From NCBI GenBank assembly GCA_951801955.1, contig CATOOV010000018.1, positions 1 to 53,482 on the forward strand: a stretch of 53,482 nucleotides of DNA, in the 5' to 3' direction. Source of the stretch: an uncultured Lachnospiraceae bacterium (lineage in GTDB: Bacteria; Bacillota; Clostridia; Lachnospirales; Lachnospiraceae). The first letter of the stretch is position 1; the number at the start of each line of letters is the position of its first letter. Positions 17,021 through 26,508 of this stretch are shown here, piece after piece. A program made the translations under genes and the position numbers. The notes under the pieces are model-generated. The model saw only the letters and a list, made by a program, of their open reading frames with translations, ran no database searches and was not told the origin of the DNA.

Positions 17021-17569
17021 TTATTCAAAATATCCGTATTCCTCTAACATACTTTGCAGTTTCCTCTTGGCTCTCATAGATATATGCCTGACATTGTCTG
17101 GTGTCTTGCTCAAGATTTCTGCAATTTCCATTACATCCAGTTCGTGATAGTATTGTAAGAGCAGCACATCCTGATAAGGCTTGCGCATCTGTTTTAACAA
17201 TTTCAGCAGCAATTCCCTCTGCTCGATTTTCGCCATCCTGACATCCAACTCTTCCACAAATATTTGATTCTGTTCTGATCTTCTCAACCCTTTTTCAGCT
17301 TCCAGTTTTTTCTTTTTATAGAGATTATAAGATTTATTTTTTACAATAGTAAGAATATAGTTCCAATTTTTATGAGGTGGGTTGTCCATCATTTTATCTA
17401 GATTTTCGGTCAGTGTCAAAAATGTTTCATGGACGATATCTTCTGCATCCGAACTGTTTTTCAATATTTTATAAGACGCATAGTACATTTCATGCCGATA
17501 ACGATTATATATTTTCTCAAAAAATTCCTTTTCCTTGTCTGTATTCAGTAACAGCAGATATTGATACAC
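17021..17569 (-). CDS. Sigma-70 family (ECF-type) sigma factor inside the ribosomal superoperon
   Basis: 182 residues. The best start is GTG at 17569, 8 bases after GGAGG; a TTG five codons earlier overlaps that site. Region 2 has KNSSDAEDIVHETFLTLTENL; region 4 has PYQDVLLLQYYHELDVMEIA and NVRHISMRAKRKLQSML. There is no region 3 or C-terminal extension, so it is a minimal two-domain ECF-type factor. No anti-sigma gene is next to it. It lies between infA and rpmJ, which are normally adjacent. It has a possible promoter and a hairpin upstream, and the rpmJ promoter downstream. Target genes unknown. Confidence 0.85.
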   Translation of the reverse strand: MYQYLLLLNTDKEKEFFEKIYNRYRHEMYYASYKILKNSSDAEDIVHETFLTLTENLDKMMDNPPHKNWNYILTIVKNKSYNLYKKKKLEAEKGLRRSEQNQIFVEELDVRMAKIEQRELLLKLLKQMRKPYQDVLLLQYYHELDVMEIAEILSKTPDNVRHISMRAKRKLQSMLEEYGYFE

Positions 17570-17592
17570 TTTTAATACCTCCAAGAAAAGCA

Positions 17593-17634
17593 GGGTATAA
17601 AAAATTCCAGCCGTCCCTTGAATCTTTTATACCC
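17593..17634 (-). terminator. 15-bp hairpin between infA and the sigma gene
   Basis: GGGTATAAAAGATTC pairs with GAATTTTTTATACCC (one wobble) across a 12-base loop, followed by TGCTTTTC. The upstream arm contains the -10 of the possible sigma promoter, so only read-through RNA from infA can form the stem; RNA started locally cannot. It may act as an attenuator separating the ribosomal transcript from the sigma gene. Confidence 0.5.
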
Positions 17635-17655
17635 TATTTATCTTTCGTAATACAA
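17626..17655 (-). promoter_or_regulatory. Possible promoter of the sigma gene
   Basis: On the minus strand TTGTAT and TATAAA are 18 bases apart. It would start about 50 bases before the GTG start codon. Confidence 0.45.
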
Positions 17656-17681
17656 TACTCTATTTTTTACTTACATTCTTC

Positions 17682-17900
17682 CTATTTATCTCTCCAAATG
17701 ATTCTTCCTTTGGTCAGGTCATAGGGAGACATTTCAATGGTTACTTTATCCCCTGGCAGGATACGGATAAAATTCATTCGAAGCTTACCGCTGATATGTG
17801 CCAGGATTTGATGACCGTTCTCCAGTTCCACCTGGAACATGGCATTCGGTAACTTTTCCACTACAGTTCCTTCTACTTCAATTACATCTGCTTTTGACAT
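17682..17900 (-). CDS. infA: Translation initiation factor IF-1
   Basis: 72 residues, a single S1/OB-fold domain ([20 protein letters not shown] at the start, [17 protein letters not shown] near the end). It binds the 30S A site during initiation. A GGAGG site precedes the ATG. It follows the KOW gene by 100 bases that contain GC-rich hairpins. Confidence 0.97.
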   Translation of the reverse strand: MSKADVIEVEGTVVEKLPNAMFQVELENGHQILAHISGKLRMNFIRILPGDKVTIEMSPYDLTKGRIIWRDK

Positions 17901-17942
17901 TTTGTTTCCTCCTGATTATTCATACCCTCAGTGCATCCTGTC

Positions 17943-18004
17943 ATGCTATTCGGCATTTCAAAAGGCAGCCCTTGGGCACCTTATGATGCCATTCGGCGTA
18001 TCAT
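17943..18004. repeat. Cluster of three short GC-rich hairpins before infA
   Basis: ATGCTATTCGGCAT (17943-17956), GGCAGCCCTTGGGCACC (17964-17980) and the imperfect palindrome from 17981 to 18006 follow each other. The middle one matches the pattern of hairpins in other gaps of this superoperon (near 18283, 19875, 27892, 29763 and 29809). Confidence 0.5.
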
Positions 18005-18258
18005 AAGATATGGTTTTGATAAAGTTTAATGACTCTTTTTACTTCTTCATTCCGAAAATTCTCCTGCTTAAAGACTTCTGTAATTTCTTTCGGAAGCTTT
18101 TTTATAACTTGAATATGCTTTTTATTTTTTCTTTTTGGCTTTTCCAGGGGTTTGTATTTACCATCCGCCAGATAAACCATATTGGCTTCTTCTTTCACAA
18201 TTACATAAATGCTGTCTTTGTCGTGACCTGCTCTGGAAACTGCTAATTTCATATCCAT
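18001..18258 (-). CDS. KOW-domain RNA-binding protein (L14e/L27e-like)
   Basis: 85 residues if translation starts at MDMKLAVSRAG (18258), 7 bases after AAAGG; a start five codons earlier (18273) is possible. The N-terminal half has a KOW/SH3-like fold (VSRAGHDKDSIYVIV, YLADGKYKPLEKPKRKNKKH). Small KOW proteins like this are commonly found between map and infA in Firmicutes and are presumed to bind ribosomal RNA. The C-terminal half is helical and basic. Confidence 0.85.
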   Translation of the reverse strand: MDMKLAVSRAGHDKDSIYVIVKEEANMVYLADGKYKPLEKPKRKNKKHIQVIKKLPKEITEVFKQENFRNEEVKRVIKLYQNHIL

Positions 18259-18371
18259 TTCTATACCTTTCATTTATAATGGCGCCCGCCAAGCAGGCAT
18301 GGATGTATCGAAATTCTTTCCTCCAACTTTTTTACTAATACTAAGCCCATAAATCCCTTGGTGCAAAAATA

Positions 18372-19148
18372 TTACAAGCTGTTATCAATTTCACTGGGGG
18401 TGAGGGTTAAGATTTCCGGTTCCCCAGTTGTCACTAAAATTGTATTTTCGTAATGAGCAGATAAGGAGTGATCCTGGGTCACTACCGTCCAGTTATCCTC
18501 CTGCCATAATACATCAAAACGCCCTGCATTAATCATAGGCTCAACTGCCAATGTCATGCCTGCTTTCAGACGAACGCCTCTGCTCTTCTGAGTAAAATTC
18601 GGTATCTGGGGGTCTTCGTGCAGATGGGTTCCAATTCCATGACCTACCAGATCCCGCACGACTCCATAGCCAAAACTCTCCGCATACGCACCAACCGCAT
18701 TGGAGATCTCATGCAGATGATTTCCTTCTTTTGCATACTTTATGCCTTCAAAAAAACTCTGCCGGGTTCTTTCGATTAATAATGCCGCCTCTTTGGAGAT
18801 TTCACCGATGCCATGGGTCCTCGCCGCATCGGAATGATACCCTTTATAAATCACTCCGATATCAAGGCTTACAATATCGCCTTCCTGAAGATGCCGCTTC
18901 TTCGTAGGAATCCCATGAACCACTTCATCATTTACCGACACACAGACAGATGCCGGGTAACCATTATAATTTTTAAAGGAAGGAATACAACCAAAACTTC
19001 GGATGATCTCCTCTCCTAGACGGTCTATATCCAATGTGGACATTCCTGCTTTCAGTTCCTTCTCCAAATTTTCATGAACTTTTGCCAAGATTTTTCCTGC
19101 TGCCCTCATTAGTTCAATCTCCCTGGCAGATTTAATTGATACTGACAT
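18372..19148 (-). CDS. map: Methionine aminopeptidase type I
   Basis: 258 residues. Pita-bread fold with the substrate His in DEVVHGIPTKK, metal ligands in SLDIGVIYKGYHSDAART (two Asp), GHGIGTHLHEDPQIPNF, MTLAVEPMI and TQDHSLSAHYENTILV. Removes the initiator Met from nascent proteins. Its ATG is 3 bases after the adk stop, so it is coupled to adk. There is no N-terminal zinc-finger extension. Confidence 0.97.
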   Translation of the reverse strand: MSVSIKSAREIELMRAAGKILAKVHENLEKELKAGMSTLDIDRLGEEIIRSFGCIPSFKNYNGYPASVCVSVNDEVVHGIPTKKRHLQEGDIVSLDIGVIYKGYHSDAARTHGIGEISKEAALLIERTRQSFFEGIKYAKEGNHLHEISNAVGAYAESFGYGVVRDLVGHGIGTHLHEDPQIPNFTQKSRGVRLKAGMTLAVEPMINAGRFDVLWQEDNWTVVTQDHSLSAHYENTILVTTGEPEILTLTPSEIDNSL

Positions 19149-19151
19149 ATA

Positions 19152-19796
19152 TTACGCTCCTAAAATTTCCACAATGGCGTCAAACACTTTTTCCATTGGC
19201 TGTGTTCCATCTACAGTTTTTAAAATATCTTGCTTTTTATAGTAATCAATCAAGGGCTGGGTTTGCGCATGATATACTTCCAGACGCTTCTTTACTGTTT
19301 CTGGCTGATCGTCATCTCTCAATACTACTGCATTGCCGCAGCGGTCACATACGCCTTCAACCTTAGTAGGGATGGAAACAATATGATAGGTTGCACCACA
19401 GTTTAAGCAGGCACGTCTACCAGACATACGATTGATAATATTCTCATCTGGAACATCAACGTCAATGGCATAATCCATTTTCTGCCCAATCTTTGCAAGT
19501 GCGGTATCCAGTGCTTCTGCCTGGGGAATGGTTCTTGGAAAACCATCCAGCACAAATCCATTCTTACAGTCTTCCTGGCTGATGCGGTCCATAACCAGAT
19601 CACAAGTCAATTCATCTGGTACCAAAAGCCCCTGGTCCATGTACTCTTTTGCCTTCTTGCCCAGCTCTGTCCCTTGTTTCAGGTTAGCACGGAAAATATC
19701 CCCTGTGGAAATATGGGGAATTCCATATTTGTCTGCAATCTGCTTTGCCTGTGTTCCCTTTCCTGCTCCGGGTGCGCCCAACATAATAATTTTCAT
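19152..19796 (-). CDS. adk: Adenylate kinase
   Basis: 214 residues. P-loop [10 protein letters not shown] near the N-terminus, NMP-binding region, [13 protein letters not shown], and a long LID (about 125-160) with a four-cysteine zinc site ([14 protein letters not shown]) typical of Gram-positive enzymes. Interconverts AMP, ADP and ATP. It follows secY after a 110-base gap holding two hairpins. Confidence 0.97.
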   Translation of the reverse strand: MKIIMLGAPGAGKGTQAKQIADKYGIPHISTGDIFRANLKQGTELGKKAKEYMDQGLLVPDELTCDLVMDRISQEDCKNGFVLDGFPRTIPQAEALDTALAKIGQKMDYAIDVDVPDENIINRMSGRRACLNCGATYHIVSIPTKVEGVCDRCGNAVVLRDDDQPETVKKRLEVYHAQTQPLIDYYKKQDILKTVDGTQPMEKVFDAIVEILGA

Positions 19797-19874
19797 AAAA
19801 CTACCTCCATTCTCTGCCTTTGGCAGAATAGCTTATATTGTATATATTCCCATAAATGACTTTAGTGCACCATA

Positions 19875-19896
19875 GGAGGCGCCCTGCGGCACCTCC
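19875..19896. repeat. GC-rich hairpin in the secY-adk gap
   Basis: GGAGGCGCC and GGCACCTCC pair (one wobble) around CTGC. A second small hairpin lies close by (TTCTCTGCC/GGCAGAAT near 19811-19830). Member of the recurrent hairpin family in this superoperon. Confidence 0.5.
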
Positions 19897-19906
19897 CAGG
19901 CACACA

Positions 19907-21226
19907 TTAATCATTTAAAAATCCCTTATAATAACGTACCAGCATCTGAGATTCGATCTGTTTTAAAGTTTCAATGACAACACCTACAATAATGATAATA
20001 GATGTTCCACCAAAGGATACATTTGCATTGAATATTCCATTAAAGAAAATTGGAATAACAGCCACAATCGTAAGACCTACAGCTCCAATGAATACGATAT
20101 AATTTAAGATCTTTGTCAAATAGTCACTGGTAGGCTTTCCAGGTCTGATACCTGGAATAAATCCGCCCTGGCGTTTCATATTATTTGCAATTTCCAACGG
20201 GTTGAAGGTAATCGACGTATAGAAATATGCAAATGCAATGACTAATATAATATATATCAACAAACCAATACTATAAATTGGCTGTTCAGGATTACACCAA
20301 TAAGACTGGGACAACCCATGCAAAATCTTACTTCCAATCCCATTGCCGTTTCCTTTTCCCATAATAGTTGCGATCACTACTGGGAACTGCATAATCGACT
20401 GGGCAAAAATAATTGGAATAACGCCTGCCGTGTTTACTTTCAGAGGAATATGTGAAGATTGACCGCCTACCTGCCGTCTCCCCTGAATTTTCTTGCTGTA
20501 TTGTACAGGAATTCTGCGCTGTCCATCTTGAAGTATGATGACAAATACAACCGTTACCAAAATAACTGCAATTATTACAAGAGCCGCAATCACAGCATTA
20601 CCCACATTCGGCGCATTTTCAATAAACTGCTTATAAAGAGTCATCAAATCTTCTGGGATACGAGAAATAATATTGATCGTCAATACAATAGAAATACCAT
20701 TTCCCACACCTTTTTCTGTAATTCGCTCACCAATCCACATCAGAACTGCAGAACCTGCAGTCAAGCTTGTTACCATCATAATTACATGCAATGCATCAAA
20801 TTTATCAAGATAATTGCTTCGTCCAAATCCAATTGCCATAGCAATCGACTGCACCAAGGCAAGTACAATTGTCACATAACGAGTAATTTCAGCAATCTTC
20901 TTTCTTCCATCTTCCCCATCCTTCTGCATCTCTTCCAGCTTCGGAATCGCAATGGTAAGAAGCTGCATGATAATAGAAGATGTAATATATGGAGTGATGT
21001 TTAATGCAAATACTGACATCTGCTCAAAGGAACCACCCGTAATGGCATTAAAAAAGTTTAAGCCATCTGTTCCCTGACTAGCAAACCAGTTCGCTATCAC
21101 TTCACCGTTCACACCAGGAAGAGGCAGTTGGGAACCTATCCTGATGACGATTAACATTAAAAAAGTATAAAAAATCCGATTTCTTATATCTTCAATTTTA
21201 AATGCTTTACGGAGTGTCTCCAGCAT
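19907..21226 (-). CDS. secY: Protein translocase subunit SecY
   Basis: 439 residues with ten predicted membrane helices. The N-terminus ([18 protein letters not shown]), plug-domain region GVNGEVIANWF, the conserved loop QDGQRRIPVQYSKKIQGRR and C-terminal ESQMLVRYYKGFLND are all normal. Forms the protein-conducting channel with SecE/SecG and works with the SRP whose RNA is encoded at 52.8 kb. Its ATG shares one base with the rplO stop (TAATG). Confidence 0.98.
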   Translation of the reverse strand: MLETLRKAFKIEDIRNRIFYTFLMLIVIRIGSQLPLPGVNGEVIANWFASQGTDGLNFFNAITGGSFEQMSVFALNITPYITSSIIMQLLTIAIPKLEEMQKDGEDGRKKIAEITRYVTIVLALVQSIAMAIGFGRSNYLDKFDALHVIMMVTSLTAGSAVLMWIGERITEKGVGNGISIVLTINIISRIPEDLMTLYKQFIENAPNVGNAVIAALVIIAVILVTVVFVIILQDGQRRIPVQYSKKIQGRRQVGGQSSHIPLKVNTAGVIPIIFAQSIMQFPVVIATIMGKGNGNGIGSKILHGLSQSYWCNPEQPIYSIGLLIYIILVIAFAYFYTSITFNPLEIANNMKRQGGFIPGIRPGKPTSDYLTKILNYIVFIGAVGLTIVAVIPIFFNGIFNANVSFGGTSIIIIVGVVIETLKQIESQMLVRYYKGFLND

Positions 21227-21666
21227 TAGATCACCTCTGCTTTTCCGCCAAGAGCCTCAATCTTTTCCTTTGCGCTTGCACTGAAGGCATTTACCTGTAC
21301 TGTAAGCTTCTTAGTCAGTTCACCGTTTCCAAGGATCTTTACACCGTCTTTCGGGTTCTTTACAATTCCCTTTTCCATCAATGCCTCTACTGTAACAACC
21401 GCATCATTTTCAAATACTTCCAAGGTATTTACATTGATTCCAACAATTGTCTTGGAATTTCTATTCGTAAACCCTCGTTTGGGAATTCTTCTGTATAATG
21501 GCATCTGACCGCCTTCAAACCCAGGTCTTGGAGCCCCGGAACGAGCCTTCTGTCCTTTGTGTCCTTTGCCTGCCGTCTTACCATTTCCTGAACCGTGTCC
21601 GCGTCCTCTTCTAAAATTATCACCGTGTTTTGAACCTACTGCCGGTTTTAAATTTGATAAGTCCAT
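21226..21666 (-). CDS. rplO: 50S ribosomal protein L15
   Basis: 146 residues; N-terminus [15 protein letters not shown], Gly/Arg-rich loop ([20 protein letters not shown] region at about 20-40), and [19 protein letters not shown]. Late assembly protein of the 50S subunit. Overlaps secY by one base. Confidence 0.97.
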   Translation of the reverse strand: MDLSNLKPAVGSKHGDNFRRGRGHGSGNGKTAGKGHKGQKARSGAPRPGFEGGQMPLYRRIPKRGFTNRNSKTIVGINVNTLEVFENDAVVTVEALMEKGIVKNPKDGVKILGNGELTKKLTVQVNAFSASAKEKIEALGGKAEVI

Positions 21667-21689
21667 TCTGGCACCTCCTTACTTTCTAT

Positions 21690-21872
21690 TTAGATTTCTT
21701 CTACCTTCACCAAATGCCTTACTTTCTGAATCATACCTCTGACAGCCGCATTGTCTGGCATTTCTACGGAATGGTGTAATTTTCTCAATCCCAATGATTC
21801 CACTGTTTTACGATTTTTCGGAACAGCGCCAATTGTAGACTTTACAAGAGTAATTTTTAATTTATCTGCCAT
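21690..21872 (-). CDS. rpmD: 50S ribosomal protein L30
   Basis: 60 residues, [20 protein letters not shown] to [10 protein letters not shown], normal length. Follows rpsE by 14 bases and precedes rplO, the classical spc order. Confidence 0.97.
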   Translation of the reverse strand: MADKLKITLVKSTIGAVPKNRKTVESLGLRKLHHSVEMPDNAAVRGMIQKVRHLVKVEEI

Positions 21873-21886
21873 TTTTCATATCCTCC

Positions 21887-22396
21887 TTAACCGAGTATCT
21901 CTTCTACAGATTTACCGCGGAGTTTTGCTACTTCTTCTGGAGACTTCAATTGACTCAAAGCATCAATTGTAGCAAGCACAACATTCTGTTTATTGTTGGA
22001 ACCCAAGGATTTTGTACGGATATTCTTGATCCCGGCAAGTTCGCACACATTACGTGCAGGACCGCCCGCAATTACACCAGTACCTTCTGGAGCCCTTTTC
22101 AGCAATACAGACGCCCCGGTATGCTTGCCAGAAATATCATGTGTAATACTGTTATTATCATCTAATTTTACAGTAATCAATTTTTTCATTGCGTCTTCTT
22201 TTCCTTTGCGGATTGCTTCGGGAATTTCAGTCGCTTTACCTAAACCTGCACCTACATGACCATTGCCGTCACCTACAACGACCAAAGCTGTAAAACGCAT
22301 ATTACGTCCGCCTTTAACAACTTTTGTTACACGTTTAATTGATACCACTTTTTCTGTTAATTCTAATTGACTAGCATCAATGATTGTACGTTTCAT
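21887..22396 (-). CDS. rpsE: 30S ribosomal protein S5
   Basis: 169 residues. Double-stranded RNA-binding N-terminal domain ([19 protein letters not shown]), then the S5 C-terminal fold ([17 protein letters not shown]). It acts in decoding accuracy and contacts the mRNA entry site. The ATG follows AGGAGGAGACAA. Confidence 0.97.
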   Translation of the reverse strand: MKRTIIDASQLELTEKVVSIKRVTKVVKGGRNMRFTALVVVGDGNGHVGAGLGKATEIPEAIRKGKEDAMKKLITVKLDDNNSITHDISGKHTGASVLLKRAPEGTGVIAGGPARNVCELAGIKNIRTKSLGSNNKQNVVLATIDALSQLKSPEEVAKLRGKSVEEILG

Positions 22397-22413
22397 GTAT
22401 TTGTCTCCTCCTA

Positions 22414-22782
22414 TTAAAAGTCTAATCCAGCTTCTCTTGCTGCATCAGCTAAAGCTTTGATTTTTCCCTGATAAATATAGCCGCCTCTGTCAAAGACAAC
22501 CGTACGGATACCTTTTTCTAACGCTTTTTTTGCAATCACAGTTCCCAGATGTGCTGCTGCATCCACATTATTGGTTTTTTCCAGCTCAGCTTTCACATCT
22601 TTCTGAAGTGTAGACGCGGAAACAAGTGTATTTCCAACTGTATCGTCAATAATCTGTACATACATATGATTATTGCTTCTAAACACAGCCAAACGTGGTC
22701 TTTCTGCTGTACCGGAGAAACGATTACGCATTCTTCTGTGTTTTTTCATACGAACTTCTGATCTTGATTTTTTACTAACCAT
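22414..22782 (-). CDS. rplR: 50S ribosomal protein L18
   Basis: 122 residues; basic N-terminal tail ([18 protein letters not shown]), then [19 protein letters not shown] and the C-terminal [20 protein letters not shown]. Binds 5S rRNA with L5. Starts 17 bases after rplF. Confidence 0.97.
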   Translation of the reverse strand: MVSKKSRSEVRMKKHRRMRNRFSGTAERPRLAVFRSNNHMYVQIIDDTVGNTLVSASTLQKDVKAELEKTNNVDAAAHLGTVIAKKALEKGIRTVVFDRGGYIYQGKIKALADAAREAGLDF

Positions 22783-22799
22783 TTTTTGTTCCTCCTATC

Positions 22800-23339
22800 T
22801 TATTTTTTACCAGTCTTACCAACTTTACGTCTAATAACTTCATCAACATACTTGATACCTTTTCCTTTATAGGGTTCAGGTCTTCTCTTATCTCTGATTT
22901 CTGCTGCATACTGGCCAACTTTTTCTTTATCAATACCGGAAACAATAATCTTATTTCCCTCAACCTTAGACTCCAGCCCTTCCGGATCCGTCATAACAAC
23001 TGGATGGGAGTAACCTAGATTTAAAGTCAAATCTTTTCCAGATTTCGATGCCCTGTATCCAACACCATTTACTTCCAACTCCTTGGTATAACCATTTGTT
23101 ACACCAATCACCATATTGTTAATCAGTGTTCTTGTAAGACCATGCAGCGATTTCATTCTCTTTAAATCGTTTGGTCTTGTTACAGTTACTTCTGAACCTT
23201 CTAATTTGATTTCCATTTCTGTTGGAAGGGTTCTCTCCAGAGTTCCCTTCGGACCTTTTACAGTCACATGATTATTTTCTGCAATATCAACAGTTACACC
23301 TGCTGGCACTGCGATTGGCATTCTTCCGATTCGTGACAT
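22800..23339 (-). CDS. rplF: 50S ribosomal protein L6
   Basis: 179 residues. Start at [15 protein letters not shown] (23339); six further upstream codons are open but not part of the protein. Two L6 repeats and the C-terminal [20 protein letters not shown]. Contacts the translation-factor-binding site. Confidence 0.97.
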   Translation of the reverse strand: MSRIGRMPIAVPAGVTVDIAENNHVTVKGPKGTLERTLPTEMEIKLEGSEVTVTRPNDLKRMKSLHGLTRTLINNMVIGVTNGYTKELEVNGVGYRASKSGKDLTLNLGYSHPVVMTDPEGLESKVEGNKIIVSGIDKEKVGQYAAEIRDKRRPEPYKGKGIKYVDEVIRRKVGKTGKK

Positions 23340-23350
23340 GCCCGTACCTC

Positions 23351-23752
23351 CTACCATACATAGGCGAGAACTTCACCGCCTACCGCTAATTTTCTTGCTT
23401 CTTTATCAGTTACAACCCCCTGGTTTGTGGAAAGAATAGCAATTCCCAGTCCGCCCAAAACCTTCGGAATCTCATTTTTGCCAGCATATACACGAAGTCC
23501 TGGCTTAGAAATTCGTTTCAGACCTGTAATGATTTTTTCATTTTTATCTTTGCCATATTTTAAAGTAATGCGAATTGTATTAAAGCTGCCATCCTCCACA
23601 ATGTCATATTTTACAATATATCCTTCATCTACAAGAATGTTGGCAATTGCAATTTTCATTTTGGAAGCTGGAACATCAACTGTATCATGTTTAGCAGTAT
23701 TTGCATTACGGATTCTTGTAAGCATATCTGCGATTGGATCACTTATTGTCAT
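23351..23752 (-). CDS. rpsH: 30S ribosomal protein S8
   Basis: 133 residues; [17 protein letters not shown] at the N-terminus and [20 protein letters not shown] at the C-terminus. Binds helix 21 of 16S rRNA and in some bacteria represses the spc operon. The tandem-repeat array lies just upstream (23785-24080), an unusual place. Confidence 0.97.
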   Translation of the reverse strand: MTISDPIADMLTRIRNANTAKHDTVDVPASKMKIAIANILVDEGYIVKYDIVEDGSFNTIRITLKYGKDKNEKIITGLKRISKPGLRVYAGKNEIPKVLGGLGIAILSTNQGVVTDKEARKLAVGGEVLAYVW

Positions 23753-23784
23753 GATATATTTTCCTCCTGTTTTCTCTTCATAAG

Positions 23785-24080
23785 GAACGACCTCGCACTA
23801 AGCTCAGCCTGCGCTAATCGCTTGACTTCGCTAAGTTGCCAAATCAAGGATGTTCTGTTCACTAAGTTCGGTCTTCGCCTTTGGCTCGCCCTTACTAATC
23901 TCACAGAACGACCTCGCACTAACCTCAGCCTGCGCTAATCGCTTGACTTCGCTAAGTTGCCAAATCAAGGATGTTCTGTTCACTAAGTTCGGTCTTCGCC
24001 TTTGGCTCGCCCTTATTAATCTCACAGAACGACCTCGCACTAACCTCAGCCTGCGCTAATCGCTTGACTTCGCTAAGTTG
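23785..24080. repeat. 121-bp tandem repeat, about 2.45 copies, between rpsN and rpsH
   Basis: The unit begins GAACGACCTCGCACTAA at 23785, 23906 and 24027, i.e. an exact 121-bp period. Copies one and two are nearly identical (single differences such as AAGCTCAG/AACCTCAG and TTACTAAT/TTATTAAT); the third stops after about 54 bases. The unit contains the small palindromic-like words CGCTTGACTTCGCTAAG and TTCGGTCTTCGCC. It fills a 336-base gap in an otherwise tight operon and would be transcribed. A partly similar segment lies in the rpsM-rpsK gap near 15937-15970. Confidence 0.9.
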
Positions 24081-24088
24081 CTTTCGGT

Positions 24089-24274
24089 CTACCAACTTGC
24101 CTTTTTCACACCCGGAATCTGTCCTTTGTATGCCAGTTCACGGAAACAAATTCTGCAAATTCCATATTTTCTTAAATATGCATGTGGACGTCCACAAATT
24201 CTGCAACGGCTATATTCCCTGGTAGAGAATTTCTGTTTGCGCTGTTGTTTTACTTTCATAGATGTTTTTGCCAT
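24089..24274 (-). CDS. rpsN: 30S ribosomal protein S14, zinc-binding type
   Basis: 61 residues starting [15 protein letters not shown]. The four zinc cysteines are in CRICGRPH and CRICFREL, so this is the short C+ (type Z) form. Start at 24274 follows GGAGGGAATTTC; the frame is open nine codons further. Ends ahead of the repeat array. Confidence 0.97.
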   Translation of the reverse strand: MAKTSMKVKQQRKQKFSTREYSRCRICGRPHAYLRKYGICRICFRELAYKGQIPGVKKASW

Positions 24275-24287
24275 TGAAATTCCCTCC

Positions 24288-24833
24288 TTATTGTTTTGCA
24301 AATGGCATATTGAACTGTGTCAATAATTCACGGGCTTCTTCGTCTGTCTTTGCTGTAGTAACAAAAATTACATCCATACCACGAATCTTGTCAACTTTGT
24401 CATATTCAATTTCTGGGAAAATCAACTGTTCCTTGATTCCAAGGGCATAATTCCCTCTTCCGTCAAATGCATTCGGATTTACTCCTCTAAAGTCACGCAC
24501 ACGAGGCAATGCAAGATTGATCAGACGATCAACGAACTCATACATTTTGTCACCTCTCAGGGTAACTTTACATCCAATCGGCATACCTTCTCTGATCTTA
24601 AAGTTTGCCACGGAATTTTTTGCTCTGGTTATTACAGCCTTTTGTCCGGTAATCGTCTCCAAATCACTGACTGCTGCATCCAGAAGTTTTGCATTTTCTT
24701 TTGCTTCGCCGACACCCATGTTGATCACTACTTTATCAATCTTCGGCACCTGCATAATATTTTTATATCCGAACTTTTTCATCAGAGCATCTACAATCTC
24801 GTTCTGATAAGTTTCTTTTAATCTACTACTCAA
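24288..24833 (-). CDS. rplE: 50S ribosomal protein L5
   Basis: 181 residues. The start is a TTG ([10 protein letters not shown]) 9 bases after GGAGG, so its start codon is weak compared with its neighbours. Contains [20 protein letters not shown] and the RDFRGVN loop. Binds 5S rRNA and the P-site tRNA. Confidence 0.97.
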   Translation of the reverse strand: MSSRLKETYQNEIVDALMKKFGYKNIMQVPKIDKVVINMGVGEAKENAKLLDAAVSDLETITGQKAVITRAKNSVANFKIREGMPIGCKVTLRGDKMYEFVDRLINLALPRVRDFRGVNPNAFDGRGNYALGIKEQLIFPEIEYDKVDKIRGMDVIFVTTAKTDEEARELLTQFNMPFAKQ

Positions 24834-24856
24834 CTGAATGGACCTCCTCTCCTGAA

Positions 24857-25168
24857 TTAATCAATCACATCACCAGTGGATTTTGCAAAACGCACTTTTT
24901 TATCTCCGTCCATCTTAAAGCCTACACGGGTAGCCTTACCTTTATGGACATACATTACATTAGAAATATGGATGGGTCCTTCCTGATGGACAATACCGCC
25001 CTGCTGGTTTGCCATGCTGGGTTTTGTATGCTTTGTGAGCATATTAACGCCTTCTACCAGTACAGTATTCTTTTTTCTATTTACAGAAATTACCTTGCCT
25101 TCTTTGTCTTTGTCTTTTCCAGCAATAATCTTTACCAGATCACCTTTTTTAATCTTCATTGTTGCCAT
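24857..25168 (-). CDS. rplX: 50S ribosomal protein L24
   Basis: 103 residues with the N-terminal KOW motif ([20 protein letters not shown]) and [13 protein letters not shown] at the end. Assembly initiator of the 50S subunit. 11 bases after rplN. Confidence 0.97.
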   Translation of the reverse strand: MATMKIKKGDLVKIIAGKDKDKEGKVISVNRKKNTVLVEGVNMLTKHTKPSMANQQGGIVHQEGPIHISNVMYVHKGKATRVGFKMDGDKKVRFAKSTGDVID

Positions 25169-25179
25169 CTTCGCACCTC

Positions 25180-25548
25180 CTATAATACTTCTGGAGCTAA
25201 GGAAACAATCTTCATAAACTGTTTATCACGAAGCTCTCTAGCAACTGGTCCAAAGATACGGGTTCCTCTTGGGGTTTTATCATCTTTAATAATGACAGCC
25301 GCATTTTCATCAAATTTAATATATGAACCGTCTTTACGACGAGCGCCTTTTTTTGTACGAACTACTACAGCTTTTACTACATCGCCTTTTTTTACAACGC
25401 CGCCTGGTGTTGCATCTTTAACCGTAGCAGTAATGACATCTCCGATATTTGCATATCTTCTTGTAGAACCGCCCATAACACGGATACACAGCAATTCCTT
25501 TGCACCTGTATTATCAGCTACTTTCAGTCTACTTTCCTGTTGAATCAT
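25180..25548 (-). CDS. rplN: 50S ribosomal protein L14
   Basis: 122 residues, [20 protein letters not shown] to [10 protein letters not shown], full length. Lies at the subunit interface. 15 bases after rpsQ. Confidence 0.98.
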   Translation of the reverse strand: MIQQESRLKVADNTGAKELLCIRVMGGSTRRYANIGDVITATVKDATPGGVVKKGDVVKAVVVRTKKGARRKDGSYIKFDENAAVIIKDDKTPRGTRIFGPVARELRDKQFMKIVSLAPEVL

Positions 25549-25563
25549 GCTGGTAGCCTCCTT

Positions 25564-25821
25564 TTATTTCGCTCTCTCAATGATCTCTACAAGTCTCCAT
25601 CTCTTGTCCTTGGATAATGGTCTTGTCTCCATTACTCTGACGGTATCGCCAACCTTACATTCGTTGTTTTCGTCATGAGCCTTTAATTTATAGGTTTTCT
25701 TAACAATCTTGTTGTAAAGGGGATGTCTTACATTGTCCCTTACTGCAACAACAACGGTTTTATCCATTCTGTCACTTACAACAACACCAGTACGTGTTTT
25801 TCTAAGATTTCTTTCTTCCAC
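25564..25821 (-). CDS. rpsQ: 30S ribosomal protein S17
   Basis: 85 residues; [20 protein letters not shown], then [20 protein letters not shown] and [18 protein letters not shown]-fold primary binder of the 16S 5' domain. 53 bases after rpmC. Confidence 0.97.
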   Translation of the reverse strand: MEERNLRKTRTGVVVSDRMDKTVVVAVRDNVRHPLYNKIVKKTYKLKAHDENNECKVGDTVRVMETRPLSKDKRWRLVEIIERAK

Positions 25822-25874
25822 GATATTTCTCCTTTCCTAAAGGGTATTTCTTCATATATGGGAAATTCTTCTGA

Positions 25875-26081
25875 TTAAGCTTCTTTCGCCTTCTCAGTGA
25901 TAATCGTCTGAATTCTAGCGATATTCTTGCGAACCTCTTTAATCCTTGAAGTATTATCTAACTGATTGGTTGCATTCTGGAATCTTAAATTAAACAATTC
26001 TTTCTTAGCAGCTACTAACTGTTCCTGTAATGCTGCTACGGATTCTTCTCTTAATTCTTTTACATAATTACTAGTTTTCAT
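25875..26081 (-). CDS. rpmC: 50S ribosomal protein L29
   Basis: 68 residues from the ATG at 26081 ([18 protein letters not shown]), 7 bases after GGCGG; a GTG three codons earlier is in frame but overlaps that site. Two-helix protein at the tunnel exit. Its start lies inside the last codons of rplP (11-base overlap). Confidence 0.95.
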   Translation of the reverse strand: MKTSNYVKELREESVAALQEQLVAAKKELFNLRFQNATNQLDNTSRIKEVRKNIARIQTIITEKAKEA

Positions 26082-26508
26082 TTGATTCACCGCCTTCTAA
26101 GTCTGCACGTGAAACTACTTTACATTTACAAGGTAATTTGTGTGTAGCAAGACGTAATGCTTCACGGGCTGTTTCTTCTGGTACGCCAGAGATCTCAAAC
26201 ATTACGCGTCCCGGTTTTACTACAGCTACCCAATATTCCAATGTTCCTTTTCCGGAACCCATACGAGTTTCAGCTGGTTTTGCAGTTACTGGTTTGTCAG
26301 GGAAAATTTTAATCCAAACTTTACCGCCACGCTTAATATAACGTGTCATCGCAATACGTGCCGCTTCAATCTGGTTGGATTTAATCCAGCAGGGTTCCAA
26401 AGCAACAATACCGTATTCACCATTTGTAATTTTATTACCTCTTAACGCCTTACCTGCCATGGAACCACGGAACTGTTTACGGCGTTTTACTCTTTTTGGC
26501 ATTAACAT
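26071..26508 (-). CDS. rplP: 50S ribosomal protein L16
   Basis: 145 residues, [19 protein letters not shown], with [19 protein letters not shown] in the middle. Contacts A-site tRNA. Its ATG overlaps the rpsC stop by one base (TAATG) and its 3' end overlaps rpmC. Confidence 0.97.
   Translation of the reverse strand: MLMPKRVKRRKQFRGSMAGKALRGNKITNGEYGIVALEPCWIKSNQIEAARIAMTRYIKRGGKVWIKIFPDKPVTAKPAETRMGSGKGTLEYWVAVVKPGRVMFEISGVPEETAREALRLATHKLPCKCKVVSRADLEGGESNEN

Noticed and set aside
23785-24080. CRISPR array
   Set aside because: The units are contiguous and 121 bp long, with no unique spacers; it is a plain tandem repeat.
23831-24225. Short reading frames on both strands within the 121-bp repeats
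   Set aside because: They repeat with the DNA unit, lack ribosome sites and shift frame between copies because 121 is not a multiple of three.
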